A stretch of 64,000 nucleotides of DNA. It comes from Marinihelvus sp942491555. GTDB lineage: Bacteria; Pseudomonadota; Gammaproteobacteria; Xanthomonadales; SZUA-36. The notes under the pieces were generated by a model that saw only the letters and a list, made by a program, of their open reading frames with translations, was not told the DNA's origin and searched no databases. A program made the position numbers and the translations under genes. This document shows, piece by piece, positions 41,799 to 51,198 of the stretch. The stretch is taken from assembly GCA_942491555.1 (NCBI GenBank), contig CALOBN010000005.1:62001-126000 (forward strand). Direction: 5' to 3'. Each line of letters opens with the position of its first letter. Position 1 is the stretch's first letter.

Positions 41799-42995
41799 AT
41801 GACCAGACTTGTACGCAATCTGTCCTTACCCGGGGCACTCCTGCTGCTGCTTGCCTGCGCGACCAAACCTGTAACCCCACCAGAGCCGCCTGAGCCGATA
41901 CGCAGCTGTGCGTCTGGCAGCGTGCTCCTGGATGCGCATTTTGATGGCGGTCAGCTCGGTCAGTGCCAGGTCCTTGGCGATGGCATGTTCAGCATTACCC
42001 TGTATCCGGAAGATGCCCCGCCGATCAACCCGTCGCCCTGGTACGCCATGCGCGTAAGCGGGAAGACCGGCGATGAGCTGAACATTCGCATGGCGGTGGC
42101 CGATGGCAAAAACCGCTATTGGCCCAAGGTGAGTTTGGATGGGAGTCTGTGGCAGCCTGCGCCGCATGACTGGCTGACCTGGGACCAGGATGGCGAACTG
42201 CTCACGATCAGCACACAGCTCGGTGGGCCGGTGCTGTGGATTGCAGGTCAGGAACTAATCACCGACGCGTGGTTTCAAGACTGGCAGGCCCGGCTCATCA
42301 GCCTCGAGGGATTTACCACGCGGGTCGCAGGACAAAGCCTGGAAGGACGGCCCATTTACCGGACCGAAAACGCGGATCGGAACGAATTCGTGCTGCTTGT
42401 CGGACGCCAGCATCCACCGGAAATCACCGGCTCCCTGACCATGGAGCCTTTTATTGATGAAGTTACCGGTGATTCAGCGCTCGCCGTGCGTTTCCGGGAG
42501 CGTTACAAACTGGTGATTTTTCCCCTGCTCAATCCCGATGGTGTGGCCAACGGCTACTGGCGCCACAACAGCGGCGGTGTTGACCTGAACCGCGACTGGG
42601 GTCCTTTCACGCAGCCGGAAACCCGCCTGGTACGAGACGATGTGAATGAGCTGGTAGCCGCAGGCATGACACCGGTGCTGATGCTCGATTTTCACTCCAC
42701 CGGAAGCAACCTGTTTTACACCCAGCTGGCCGAAGAGCCCACGGTGCCGGTATCCTTTGCCACCCGCTGGCTGAACGCCTCCGCGGCGCGCCTGCCCGAT
42801 TACGAATTCCTGCATGACGCGCGCGGCGTCAGTGAACGTGCTACGACCAAAAACTACTTCTACACGCGCTTTGGCATACCCGCCATCACCTATGAAACCG
42901 GTGACGAAACCGACCGGGATGCAATGGAGCAGTCCGCCCGGGTGTTTGCCCAGGAAATGATGTTGTTGCTGCTGGAAGAACCTGCTCAGCCCTGA
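41799..42995 (+). CDS. M14 family zinc carboxypeptidase, lipoprotein
   Basis: 398 residues. Lipoprotein signal ALLLLLACATK (Cys about residue 16). An N-terminal beta domain of about 180 residues precedes the catalytic domain, as in cytosolic-carboxypeptidase-like M14 enzymes. Zinc ligands: His and Glu in GRQHPPEIT and His in LMLDFHSTGSN; substrate Arg region VDLNRDWGPF; catalytic Glu in ITYETGDETDRD. Probably trims C-terminal residues of peptides in the periplasm. ATG 41799 (MTRLVRNLSLP). Confidence 0.9.
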   Translation: MTRLVRNLSLPGALLLLLACATKPVTPPEPPEPIRSCASGSVLLDAHFDGGQLGQCQVLGDGMFSITLYPEDAPPINPSPWYAMRVSGKTGDELNIRMAVADGKNRYWPKVSLDGSLWQPAPHDWLTWDQDGELLTISTQLGGPVLWIAGQELITDAWFQDWQARLISLEGFTTRVAGQSLEGRPIYRTENADRNEFVLLVGRQHPPEITGSLTMEPFIDEVTGDSALAVRFRERYKLVIFPLLNPDGVANGYWRHNSGGVDLNRDWGPFTQPETRLVRDDVNELVAAGMTPVLMLDFHSTGSNLFYTQLAEEPTVPVSFATRWLNASAARLPDYEFLHDARGVSERATTKNYFYTRFGIPAITYETGDETDRDAMEQSARVFAQEMMLLLLEEPAQP

Positions 42996-43013
42996 GCAGG
43001 CAATCAAAACCGC

Positions 43014-44648
43014 TTAGTCCGTGGAGCGCAGGGCGCGCCCCGGACGTGCGCCGGTCAATACACCATCGAGTATGACCGGCTGGCCGTTCACCAGCACGTG
43101 CACGACACCTTCCGCAAACTGGTGCGGCTCATCGAAGGTGGCCCGGTCCATCACCCGCTCCGGGTTGAGCACCGCAATGTCAGCGTAAGCACCGGGGCTT
43201 ATGCGGCCGCGCTGAGCAAGTCCGATCCGGTCCGCCGGCATCTGACTCATCTTGTGAATGGCGGTGGCGAAATCCAGCACACCACGCTCCCGCACGTACA
43301 CCCCCAACACCCGGGAAAAGGCACCATAGTTGCGTGGATGGGGTACCGATGGGCCGGCCTCATATATACCACCGTCTGAGGCTACCATCGTGCGGGGGTG
43401 TTGCAGAATCCGGTCTACATCCTCCTCGCTCATGGAGTGATAAACCGCCGCACAACCGCCCTCATATTCCAGGGCCATGATGAGTTCGGCGGCATTCTCC
43501 AGCGTGCCTTCCTGGTCCTGTGTGGCCAGCGCTTCACCCAGATCCATGCCATTCCAGTTACGGTCAGCGGGGCAATCGGCAATGACTACCCGGCTCAGGT
43601 CGTTGCCGCCCCGGTCCATGCGCAGTGACTCAACAATGCCCTCACGAATCATTGCACGCTGCTCCGGATCGTCGAGGCGCGCCCGGCGCGATTCACGATT
43701 GCCCTCCAGGCTCCAGGCCGGAAACAACACGCTCAGGCCGGTGCTTGATGCGGTGTACGGATAAGCATCACTGGTCGCGTCCAGGCCCAGAGCCCTGGCC
43801 TCGTCCAGCAGTGCCAGGGAGTTTTCGCTCTGGCCCCACATGGACCGGCCCATGGCCTTATGGTGCGTCACCTGCACCGGCAGACCGGCGCCCTCCCCAA
43901 TCGTCAGCGTTTCACGCACGCTGTCCAGCAGGCCGGGGCCCTCGTCACGCATGTGGGTGATGTAGATTCCGCCGTACCGGCCGGCGACGCGGGACAGCTC
44001 GATGAGCTCGTTCGTGTCCGCATAGTTGCCCGGGATGTACTTCAGGCCGCTGGACAGGCCAAAGGCACCTTCACGCATGGCGGTCTCTACCTGAGCCTGC
44101 ATAAGAATGATTTCCGCGGGCGTGGCGAGTCGCTGCTCCCGCCCCATAACGCTTTCGCGGACACGGTTATGTCCGACAAAGGTGCCGAAGTTGATGGCTA
44201 TATCACGGTCATCAACAAGCTGCATAAGCGGCGCAATGGGCAGCCAGGAGTTCCCATCCGGGCCGCCAATCGCCGTGGTGACCCCTTGTCTGACGTAATT
44301 TTCCGCTGCCGGCCACTGAAATAAGCCGCTTTCCTCAAGCTCGCGTCTGACCGCGTGGCTGTGGATATCGATAAAACCCGGCGTTACAGCCAGGCCGGTC
44401 GCGTCGATACGCTGTCGCGCAGGCTGATCCGGGAGGTCATCAAGCAGCACGATCCGGTCATCCCGGATCCCCACATCCACGCGCTGTCCCGGCGCGCCGG
44501 ATCCGTCATAGACGGTGCCACCGAAAATAATGACATCCAGGGCTTGCTCGCCGGCGGCAGCAACATGGCCACCCAGAACAACCACGAGCATTAATGACAG
44601 GCCAGCAATAATCCGCCCGCTTCGCCTTGTGCCCCGGGAAAAACTCAC
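43014..44648 (-). CDS. N-acyl-D-amino-acid deacylase (D-aminoacylase family)
   Basis: 544 residues, signal peptide (IIAGLSLMLVVVLGGHVAAA), amidohydrolase of the D-aminoacylase group. Metal ligands: HxH in PGFIDIHSHAV, His in ITHMRDEG, His in VTHHKAMG and Asp in VASDGGIYEAG. Where the classical enzymes have a metal Cys (GNCG) this one has AIGGPDGNSW. Likely releases acyl groups or cleaves N-terminal blocks from D-amino acids or dipeptides in the periplasm; substrate unproven. ATGA overlap with the symporter gene upstream. Confidence 0.88.
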   Translation of the reverse strand: MSFSRGTRRSGRIIAGLSLMLVVVLGGHVAAAGEQALDVIIFGGTVYDGSGAPGQRVDVGIRDDRIVLLDDLPDQPARQRIDATGLAVTPGFIDIHSHAVRRELEESGLFQWPAAENYVRQGVTTAIGGPDGNSWLPIAPLMQLVDDRDIAINFGTFVGHNRVRESVMGREQRLATPAEIILMQAQVETAMREGAFGLSSGLKYIPGNYADTNELIELSRVAGRYGGIYITHMRDEGPGLLDSVRETLTIGEGAGLPVQVTHHKAMGRSMWGQSENSLALLDEARALGLDATSDAYPYTASSTGLSVLFPAWSLEGNRESRRARLDDPEQRAMIREGIVESLRMDRGGNDLSRVVIADCPADRNWNGMDLGEALATQDQEGTLENAAELIMALEYEGGCAAVYHSMSEEDVDRILQHPRTMVASDGGIYEAGPSVPHPRNYGAFSRVLGVYVRERGVLDFATAIHKMSQMPADRIGLAQRGRISPGAYADIAVLNPERVMDRATFDEPHQFAEGVVHVLVNGQPVILDGVLTGARPGRALRSTD

Positions 44649-46123
44649 TGCAGGACTAATGGCGCCAGGTAAAGCGCGACCAGGGACAACAGCACGATTC
44701 CAATAAGGTTCATGATCAGACCGGCTTTGACCATCTGCGGCACCGTCAGCCGGCCGGAGCCGTAGACGATGGCGTTGGGCGGTGTGGCCACCGGCAACAT
44801 GAACGCACAGGAGGCGGCCAGCGCCACGGGAACGGTCAGCACTATGGGGCTGATACCCAGTTCAATGGCCAGTGCCGCCATCACCGGTAACAGGGTCGCG
44901 GTGGTCGCCAGGTTGCTGGTCAGTTCAGTGAGGAAAATAACCAGCACCACGGTAGCAAATACAACGGTGCCAATGCCTATTGCGCCAAGGCCGACCAGCG
45001 AGCTGCCAAGCCACTGCGCGAGACCGGTTTCGGAAACGGCCGCCGCCAGGCTCAGACCGCCGCCAAACAGCACCAGGATGCCCCACGGTAAATCGCGGGT
45101 CTCATCCCAGGTCAGAAGCCTGGCTGAACCCCGCCCGCCGCTGGGAATCAGAAACAGCAGGAAGGCTGCAGTCATAACGATACCAACGTCGCTCAGGCCA
45201 CTGATGGGCAGCATGTCCTGTACCCAAGGGCGCAGCATCCAGCCCAGAACCACGCAGGTAAAGGTGATCGCGATGCGCTTCTCAGCAGAGCTCATGGGCC
45301 CCAGTTCGGCACGCATACCATTCAGCATCTGGCGGGTTTCTTTCGAGGTCTCAAAGGAGACCGGAAAGGCCAGCCGGGTCAGGGACAGCCAGGCCAGTGG
45401 TAACAGCACCAGGGTTACCGGTACACCCACCATCATCCAGCGCGCAAAGCCAATCTCGATGCCGTAGTTCTCCTCCAGAAAAGCGGCGAGCAACGCATTC
45501 GGGGGAGTGCCAACGAGGGTCGCGACTCCGCCAATGGTCGCGCCAAAAGCGGTGCCCAGCAGCAGGCCAACCTCGAAATTGCGCCGTTCACGGTCGTTCA
45601 GGCCGGGCACGGTGTCGCCAATCACGGTGATTACCGAAATAATGATTGGCAGCAACATCATGGTGGTCGAGGTATTGGTCATCCACATGGACAGGAAGGC
45701 TGCCGTGAGCATGAACCCCCCGATCAGCGATCGGCCGTTGGTGCCCGCAGTATTCAGCAAGGCCAGTGCAATCCGGCGGTGCAAATTCCAGCGCTGCATG
45801 GCAAGGGCGATTAGGAAGCCGCCAAGGTACAGATACAGTATCGGGTTGGCGTAGGGCGCCGCCGCCTCGCGCAGGGAAGTGATACCCAGTGGCGCGAAAA
45901 AAATCAGCGGAATGAAGGCGGTGACACCCACGTGCGTGGCTTCGGTCGCCCACCAGATCGCCATCCAGACGCCGAGCGCAGCAGTGCTCCAGGCAGGCTG
46001 CTCCAGACCGCCCTGGGGGCCAACAAGCATCATCAGCACCGCCAGTGCGGGCCCCAGGAACAGTCCTGCGCGTTGATAACTCCTCAGTGGCAGGGGTTGG
46101 GCCTGCTCCACGGCATCGGTCAT
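44645..46123 (-). CDS. SLC13/DASS family sodium:anion symporter
   Basis: 492 residues, 11 or more membrane helices. DASS signatures: WMTNTSTTMMLLPIIISV (first SNT-like motif), GVATLVGTPPNALLAAFL, LTSNLATTATLLPVMAAL and CAFMLPVATPPNAIVYGSG. The family moves di- and tricarboxylates or sulfate with sodium across the inner membrane. It lies between the SGNH hydrolase and the deacylase, so it may import a released acidic product such as an N-acyl amino acid or dicarboxylate. Confidence 0.93.
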   Translation of the reverse strand: MTDAVEQAQPLPLRSYQRAGLFLGPALAVLMMLVGPQGGLEQPAWSTAALGVWMAIWWATEATHVGVTAFIPLIFFAPLGITSLREAAAPYANPILYLYLGGFLIALAMQRWNLHRRIALALLNTAGTNGRSLIGGFMLTAAFLSMWMTNTSTTMMLLPIIISVITVIGDTVPGLNDRERRNFEVGLLLGTAFGATIGGVATLVGTPPNALLAAFLEENYGIEIGFARWMMVGVPVTLVLLPLAWLSLTRLAFPVSFETSKETRQMLNGMRAELGPMSSAEKRIAITFTCVVLGWMLRPWVQDMLPISGLSDVGIVMTAAFLLFLIPSGGRGSARLLTWDETRDLPWGILVLFGGGLSLAAAVSETGLAQWLGSSLVGLGAIGIGTVVFATVVLVIFLTELTSNLATTATLLPVMAALAIELGISPIVLTVPVALAASCAFMLPVATPPNAIVYGSGRLTVPQMVKAGLIMNLIGIVLLSLVALYLAPLVLQ

Positions 46124-46156
46124 GTTTGAGATTCCCGGGTCAAAAACCCTGTGGTG

Positions 46157-47044
46157 TTAGTGCAAGTCAACACTGACGGCCGGCGCATCCAGGCCAAAAA
46201 ATTCTCGTACTGTCTCATCCGCAATGCGCCTCAGATAACGGGCGTCATCCCCGGAGATTTCCCCGAAATAGTCGTACTGGAGGTTACTGGCCGGCAGACC
46301 ATACAGCGTGTAGTACACCACGCTCGCGGCCAGGTAGGTACCGGACAGGTTTGGATGGCTGCCATCAAAAGATTCGTGCAGGGCGAAATCCGGCCGTTCG
46401 GCATAGGAGCGGGCGAAAGCCAGGCCCACAGGCAGCACCAGGGCGCGCGCCTCGTTGGCAACCTCGATGGTTGCCGTGGCAATGACCCCGGTCTGACCGG
46501 CTTCGACCCGGCGGTGGGGCTCAGCATAGGCGTGGGTCATGTACAACGCCGCAGCGGCTCCGCTGGCGCGAACCTTGTCCGCATAGCTCAACACGGTCTC
46601 GCGAAACTTGTCCAGACGCTCACTGCTCAGGGTCTCAGCACTTCCGCCCTGCAAGACAACCAGGTCGAACGGCTCATCGATGCCCAGCTGGCCAGGAACT
46701 AACAGGTGATCAATCGGATGCTGCGCCAGGTTGGCGCCGCCGATGGTCGCCGATTTGTACTGGTAAGCATCCTCCGGCAGCGGGCCATTGGCCTGGGCCA
46801 TGCGCCGCAGATGATTGTGCAGGCTGTCGTTGTAATACAGATAACTGTTGCCCACGAACAGGATACGGGCCGGTGGGTCTGCCCAGTCGGGCTTGACGGT
46901 CGGCGCAGGCCGTTCACCGGCAGAGACTGTCGCCGAAAAGCACAGCAACAGGCTCAGAAAAAACGGCAGGCGGGCCGAGGCCCGCCTGCCGCTTTGCTCA
47001 TGTTTTCGGCTGACCCGCCCGAAGGGCGGGTGTGAACAACTCAT
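46157..47044 (-). CDS. Exported SGNH/GDSL-type hydrolase
   Basis: 295 residues. SGNH block I is ILFVGNSYLYYND (Gly-Asn-Ser), block V is ESFDGSHPNLSGTYLAA with Asp and His. QYKSATIGGANLAQH and VVLQGGSAETL are blocks II-III. Signal peptide about 22-42 (ASARLPFFLSLLLCFSATVSA). The only good start is ATG 47044, 30 bases after the receptor gene's stop. Residues 19-29 are encoded by a perfect terminator hairpin and T-run, an unusual overlap. An esterase or deacetylase role on polysaccharide or lipid is plausible. Confidence 0.83.
   Translation of the reverse strand: MSCSHPPFGRVSRKHEQSGRRASARLPFFLSLLLCFSATVSAGERPAPTVKPDWADPPARILFVGNSYLYYNDSLHNHLRRMAQANGPLPEDAYQYKSATIGGANLAQHPIDHLLVPGQLGIDEPFDLVVLQGGSAETLSSERLDKFRETVLSYADKVRASGAAAALYMTHAYAEPHRRVEAGQTGVIATATIEVANEARALVLPVGLAFARSYAERPDFALHESFDGSHPNLSGTYLAASVVYYTLYGLPASNLQYDYFGEISGDDARYLRRIADETVREFFGLDAPAVSVDLH
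46958..46990 (-). terminator. Intragenic rho-independent terminator
   Basis: On the minus strand GGCAGGCGGGCC (46990-46979) pairs with GGCCCGCCTGCC (46976-46965), then G and six T. It lies about 85 bases after the TonB-receptor stop but inside the first 30 codons of the SGNH gene. Confidence 0.8.
47013..47031 (-). other. Stem-loop with UUCG-type loop in the SGNH gene 5' end
   Basis: ACCCGCCC (47031-47024), TTC, GGGCGGGT (47020-47013) on the minus strand; the closing CUUCGG would be an extra-stable tetraloop. It precedes the terminator by 22 bases and lies in codons 5-11. Confidence 0.55.
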
Positions 47045-47074
47045 GCCGCTAACCGCTTACTTGGGACGAGGCGA

Positions 47075-50000
47075 TCAGAAGCTGAACCGCACATCCAGGT
47101 AATAGGAACGTCCGAAGTCACTGTGCGCATCATTGAAGAAGCCAAAGAAGCCATCGGCCAGTGGCGCCCGCTCGTCGGTCAGGTTGTTAATGCCCAAACG
47201 AACCAGGGAATCCACCTCGTTGACGGTAAAGCGGTAGTCAACGGACCCGTTGAAGTAATCAAACGCCGGAATCACGTACTGCGTTCCGTCGGCCAGGGTC
47301 AGGGAGTTCTGGAAGAAATCGCCCAGGTAGAACCAGGACAAGGCGGCGCCCCAGTTGTCGCCTCTCCAGCGCGCCTGGGCATTCATCTTCTCCTCCTGGT
47401 TGCCATCGTTGCGCAACAGATCGCCCAGACCGGCTACCGGATAGTTGGCCGGAATGGTTCCCGCCGCTTGTGCAGCAAGCAATGATCCTGCCAGGTCGCC
47501 CGGTTCCTGGGTGTAGAGCGTATAAATCGAGCCCTGCCAGCTGAAGTTCCAGTAACCGTGGTTGGTATCCAGATCGTAGTACACCGCGAAGTCGTAACCC
47601 TCGACCTTGCGCGTATCGAGGTTGGCGTACTGATCGTTAATAAAGTCAATGTCACCAGCCGGGCAGATTCCGGCAGCGAGGTAAATGGCTGCGGCATCGG
47701 CGCTGGCCGGGTCACGCTGCACAGCCGGGTTGCCCTGGAAATTCGCACAGTCACCGGTGCCGGCATTTACCCGATCCAGCAGGTCGATCATGGTGTGATT
47801 TTCCTCACCGAACAGGCCAATGGTGTCCTGCTTCTCAATACGCCAGAAGTCCAGCGTCAGGGTCAGGTTATCGGTTGGCGTCAGCACGATGCCGATGGAA
47901 CTGTTGTCAGACTTTTCCGGCTTGAGATTTTCACTGCCCGAAGCCCGCCGCTGGATGTTGTTGACGCAATCGATTACCTCCTGTCCAGGGTCACCACCAA
48001 ACTCAGCAGCGTACTCACACGCCCAGTCGGTGCGCGTATTGTTACGCGCGATCACGGTTTCGTTCACCGTGATCAGGTTCGGCGCCCGGAACGCCTCGGA
48101 CCAGCTGCCGCGCAGCATGAACCATTCAGTGGGCATCCAACCGAAGGCCACTTTGGGAACGGTCGTGTCGCCCACGTCCGAGAAGTCTTCATAACGCAAT
48201 GCCAGCTGCAGGTCGAACGTCTCATGCAGGGGCAACACCAGCTCACTGAACACCGAGAACACTTCGCGGCTGCCGCTGTTGTCCGGCGTGGGACTGGAGT
48301 TCACAACATCGGCTACGAAGGGATAGGTATCACCCTGGTAATCCGTGAAGACGATCGTGCCGTCCAGCCGTGGGTCGCGATCGTCTTTGAATGACTCATC
48401 CCGGTACTCGGCACCAGCCAAGAACGCTGCACCTCCACCCCAAACCTCGAACAACGAAGGGTTAGAGATTTTGAAGTCAATTAACGCGAGCTCTGCTTCA
48501 CTGTCACGGGTCACGTCGACCAGGACCCGTTCGATATTGCTATTTATTCCACCATTAAACGGGTTGTAGGCGGCCGGGGTCGGGTCAAACAGCGCCTCGG
48601 CCAGCAAGCTGTTGGCGGGACGGTTACGGGTCACTTCATTCTTCGTGTCCTTGTTGTAGAGAATGGCCGAATCCCAGTCCCAGTTGTCACCGAACGTGCC
48701 CTGCAGACCGGCCAGGATACGATAGGCTTCGCCGTCGTTTTCAACAACTCTGGGTACTTCAGCAAAGCGGTAATTGTCGATGTTCAATTCCAGGCCGTCA
48801 CAGGGCACGTCCGGGCCAATGACCGATTCTGGAAGGCGATTGGGCGAACCACAGGGACCGAAGGGGTTGTAATAGTTTTCCGGGCCAACCCGCAACTGTA
48901 CCGAGGTGAAAGACGCGGTGGGGTGACGGGTCAGGGTCGTTTCAGACTTGTAGTAGTGCAGCTCCGAATAAAACAGCACATTGTTATCAAATTCATGATT
49001 GAAGTAGCCGTAGACATTGTAGCGATTCAGATCTGAGGAGAGATCCCGGTTCTCGTTCAGGTTGTAACGGAAAGTGCCCTGCCCGTCGGCGTTACCACAG
49101 ACATTCTCGGAGATCGTAAACCCGCCCTCGCAGCGCGGATCATCAGGCGGGTAGGTTTCAAACTCACCACTGCTATCCACAATGCCACGGGCAACCAGGC
49201 CGAAGGGGTCATTGCGCATGCTGGCGAGAATATCGTATTGACCCCACAGGGAGTTGGCGCTGTCATTACGAAACGCCGTGTCTCCGGCAAAGGGCGAGTC
49301 GGCCGGGATCAGACGCCGGTAGTCCGAGTCGGCCCACTTCGGATCATCCTGGGAATTAACCGCATCGCGGTGAAGGTAGTTTGCGAACACTCCGGCCGCC
49401 GTGCGGCCGCCGTTGAAGACATTGCCCCATTCGATGGTGACCGATTGGTCGTTGCGGGGAATATTGTCAAATTCCGTGTATCGACCACGGATGGTGAAGC
49501 CTTCATAGTCGTCCCGCATGACGGTGTTGACCACGCCGGCAACCGCGTCTGCGCCGTAAATGGCCGAGGCGCCATCGCGAAGAATTTCGAGTCGGTCGAG
49601 GCCGAATACCGGAATCATTGATGCATTGGCCGAGTTGACCGGAACAAAACTGCCGCCGACCTCTTCGGTCTGGAAGGTGGCCGAGTTCACCACCCGGCGG
49701 CCGTTCAGCAGCACCAGCGTGTTGCCGGTACCGATATTGCGCAGGTTAAACGCGCCAACATCGCCACGCGCCGAATTCACACCGCCGGAGATATTGCCGA
49801 CCTCGTTAAAGAAGTTCTGACCCTGCTCAGGAATGGCCTGCAGCAGCTCGTCTCCGGACTCGATGCCCAGGGCTTCGATGGCCTGCTGATCGATAACCGA
49901 CACGGCAAGGGCGGCATTAATCGCCGCGCCACGAATCTGCGAGCCGGTGACCATGACCTCTTCGACAACCTGCTCGGTCAGATCGACCGGCGAATCGGCG

Positions 50001-50188
50001 TCGGCCGCGTTGGGGGTGGTATCAGCCTGGGCAACCAGGAGCACCTCTGCCGATTCCGTTTCCGTAACGGGTTCTGCCTGAGTCGAGGTAGTGGTTTCTG
50101 CAGCCGCCAGTGAGGCGAAGGTCATAACGCTGCTGGCGATGGCGATACGAATTGCGAAGGAGAGCTTGCGGGCTTGCATGTCCGTCAT
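47075..50188 (-). CDS. TonB-dependent outer-membrane receptor
   Basis: 1037 residues. Signal peptide (1-30, ending SLAAA), a 45-residue linker, TonB-box-like EEVMVTG at 76-82, plug domain (VSVIDQQAIEALGIESGDEL ... NIGTGNTLVLLNGRR) and a large 22-strand barrel ending YYLDVRFSF with the terminal Phe for BAM. The long plug linker resembles receptors for oligosaccharides or peptides in marine gammaproteobacteria. ATG 50188 has GGAGTT 6 bases upstream. First gene of the candidate operon with the SGNH hydrolase, DASS symporter and deacylase. Confidence 0.95.
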   Translation of the reverse strand: MTDMQARKLSFAIRIAIASSVMTFASLAAAETTTSTQAEPVTETESAEVLLVAQADTTPNAADADSPVDLTEQVVEEVMVTGSQIRGAAINAALAVSVIDQQAIEALGIESGDELLQAIPEQGQNFFNEVGNISGGVNSARGDVGAFNLRNIGTGNTLVLLNGRRVVNSATFQTEEVGGSFVPVNSANASMIPVFGLDRLEILRDGASAIYGADAVAGVVNTVMRDDYEGFTIRGRYTEFDNIPRNDQSVTIEWGNVFNGGRTAAGVFANYLHRDAVNSQDDPKWADSDYRRLIPADSPFAGDTAFRNDSANSLWGQYDILASMRNDPFGLVARGIVDSSGEFETYPPDDPRCEGGFTISENVCGNADGQGTFRYNLNENRDLSSDLNRYNVYGYFNHEFDNNVLFYSELHYYKSETTLTRHPTASFTSVQLRVGPENYYNPFGPCGSPNRLPESVIGPDVPCDGLELNIDNYRFAEVPRVVENDGEAYRILAGLQGTFGDNWDWDSAILYNKDTKNEVTRNRPANSLLAEALFDPTPAAYNPFNGGINSNIERVLVDVTRDSEAELALIDFKISNPSLFEVWGGGAAFLAGAEYRDESFKDDRDPRLDGTIVFTDYQGDTYPFVADVVNSSPTPDNSGSREVFSVFSELVLPLHETFDLQLALRYEDFSDVGDTTVPKVAFGWMPTEWFMLRGSWSEAFRAPNLITVNETVIARNNTRTDWACEYAAEFGGDPGQEVIDCVNNIQRRASGSENLKPEKSDNSSIGIVLTPTDNLTLTLDFWRIEKQDTIGLFGEENHTMIDLLDRVNAGTGDCANFQGNPAVQRDPASADAAAIYLAAGICPAGDIDFINDQYANLDTRKVEGYDFAVYYDLDTNHGYWNFSWQGSIYTLYTQEPGDLAGSLLAAQAAGTIPANYPVAGLGDLLRNDGNQEEKMNAQARWRGDNWGAALSWFYLGDFFQNSLTLADGTQYVIPAFDYFNGSVDYRFTVNEVDSLVRLGINNLTDERAPLADGFFGFFNDAHSDFGRSYYLDVRFSF

Positions 50189-50403
50189 ACGGTGAACTCC
50201 TGATTATTGTTGATTCCCATTTGACGTAAAACGCCATTATTCGTTTTTCCCCGAAGTACTCAACGATCTCTTTTGCCGGGTTGGTTTTTTTTCTATAACG
50301 CATTTGTAACACCAATCTAACAATCGGATCAACCGCCTTGGCGCAAGTTCAAAAAATAGCGGCAGGGACAGCGCTGCAAAACCAATTGCAAGTCTGCCAG
50401 GGG

Positions 50404-51180
50404 TTATTCCCGCCAGCCGATCTCAGCGGCGGTTTTTGTGCCCACCACGCTGCGTTCAAGGGAACTGGGCATGCGTGCATCATTGGGTGAGACGGCGATG
50501 GCACCGCCCATGATTTCTGCATGGGACTGGGGATAGAGCGGTGAGGCCTTGGGATTGGCCAGACCATCGGGCGCCAGCGGCAGCCCGCTGGCCGGGTTGT
50601 ACTTATCACTGGCGCCAAGCACGTGCAGCAGTTCGTGGGCCACGACGAAATTATTGCGCGCGGTCTTGCCGGGCGAGGCAAATGCGTTGACCAGCGTATA
50701 GCGACCTTTTTGCATCCCGATGGAGCGGTCCAGCTGCGGATTCCCCTGCGCCGAGCGGTACAGCATGAACACCTGGATATCGGGGTCCAGCAGACCGTCC
50801 TGTGCCTGGCGCCGCCACGCCCACCAGCGCATCTTCAGGCTCCACAGGGCAATACCCAAACGGTTGCCGTTATCTGGCAGCGCCGGTGGCAGGCTGGCCG
50901 GGATTGGCGCTAACTGAAAATGAGCGGCTTTGGGAAGGTTTAGCCCGTAACGCTGTGCCTCACGCGAAAAAAATCTGCTGACATCTTCAAAGGTGCCGGC
51001 TTCGAGGCTGCGCAGGTAGCTGAGTGTTTCCGGACGATCATCGGCGGGAATTGGATAGACCGTAATCCAGATCGGTCCGTCCCACTCGGCCAGGCGGGCC
51101 TTGCCCAGCCAGTGATTGCCCGCAACGATCAGCAGGATCAATAGCAACACCCCGACGCGAATGGCCTTGAACAGGCTCAC
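50404..51180 (-). CDS. Putative membrane-anchored zinc metallopeptidase
   Basis: 258 residues. N-terminal helix (about 7-23, IRVGVLLLILLIVAGNH) with the rest outside the cytoplasm. VVAHELLHVLGASDKY contains HELLH, a zincin motif; the third ligand may be the downstream Asp or His. The last 60 residues (SHAEIMGGAIAVSPNDARMP) are conserved-looking loops. I do not recognise the family. It is the last gene of a three-gene minus-strand cluster, 18 bases after the YbaY-like lipoprotein gene. Confidence 0.72.
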   Translation of the reverse strand: MSLFKAIRVGVLLLILLIVAGNHWLGKARLAEWDGPIWITVYPIPADDRPETLSYLRSLEAGTFEDVSRFFSREAQRYGLNLPKAAHFQLAPIPASLPPALPDNGNRLGIALWSLKMRWWAWRRQAQDGLLDPDIQVFMLYRSAQGNPQLDRSIGMQKGRYTLVNAFASPGKTARNNFVVAHELLHVLGASDKYNPASGLPLAPDGLANPKASPLYPQSHAEIMGGAIAVSPNDARMPSSLERSVVGTKTAAEIGWRE

Positions 51181-51198
51181 AGCGCGTGACCCACGCTA

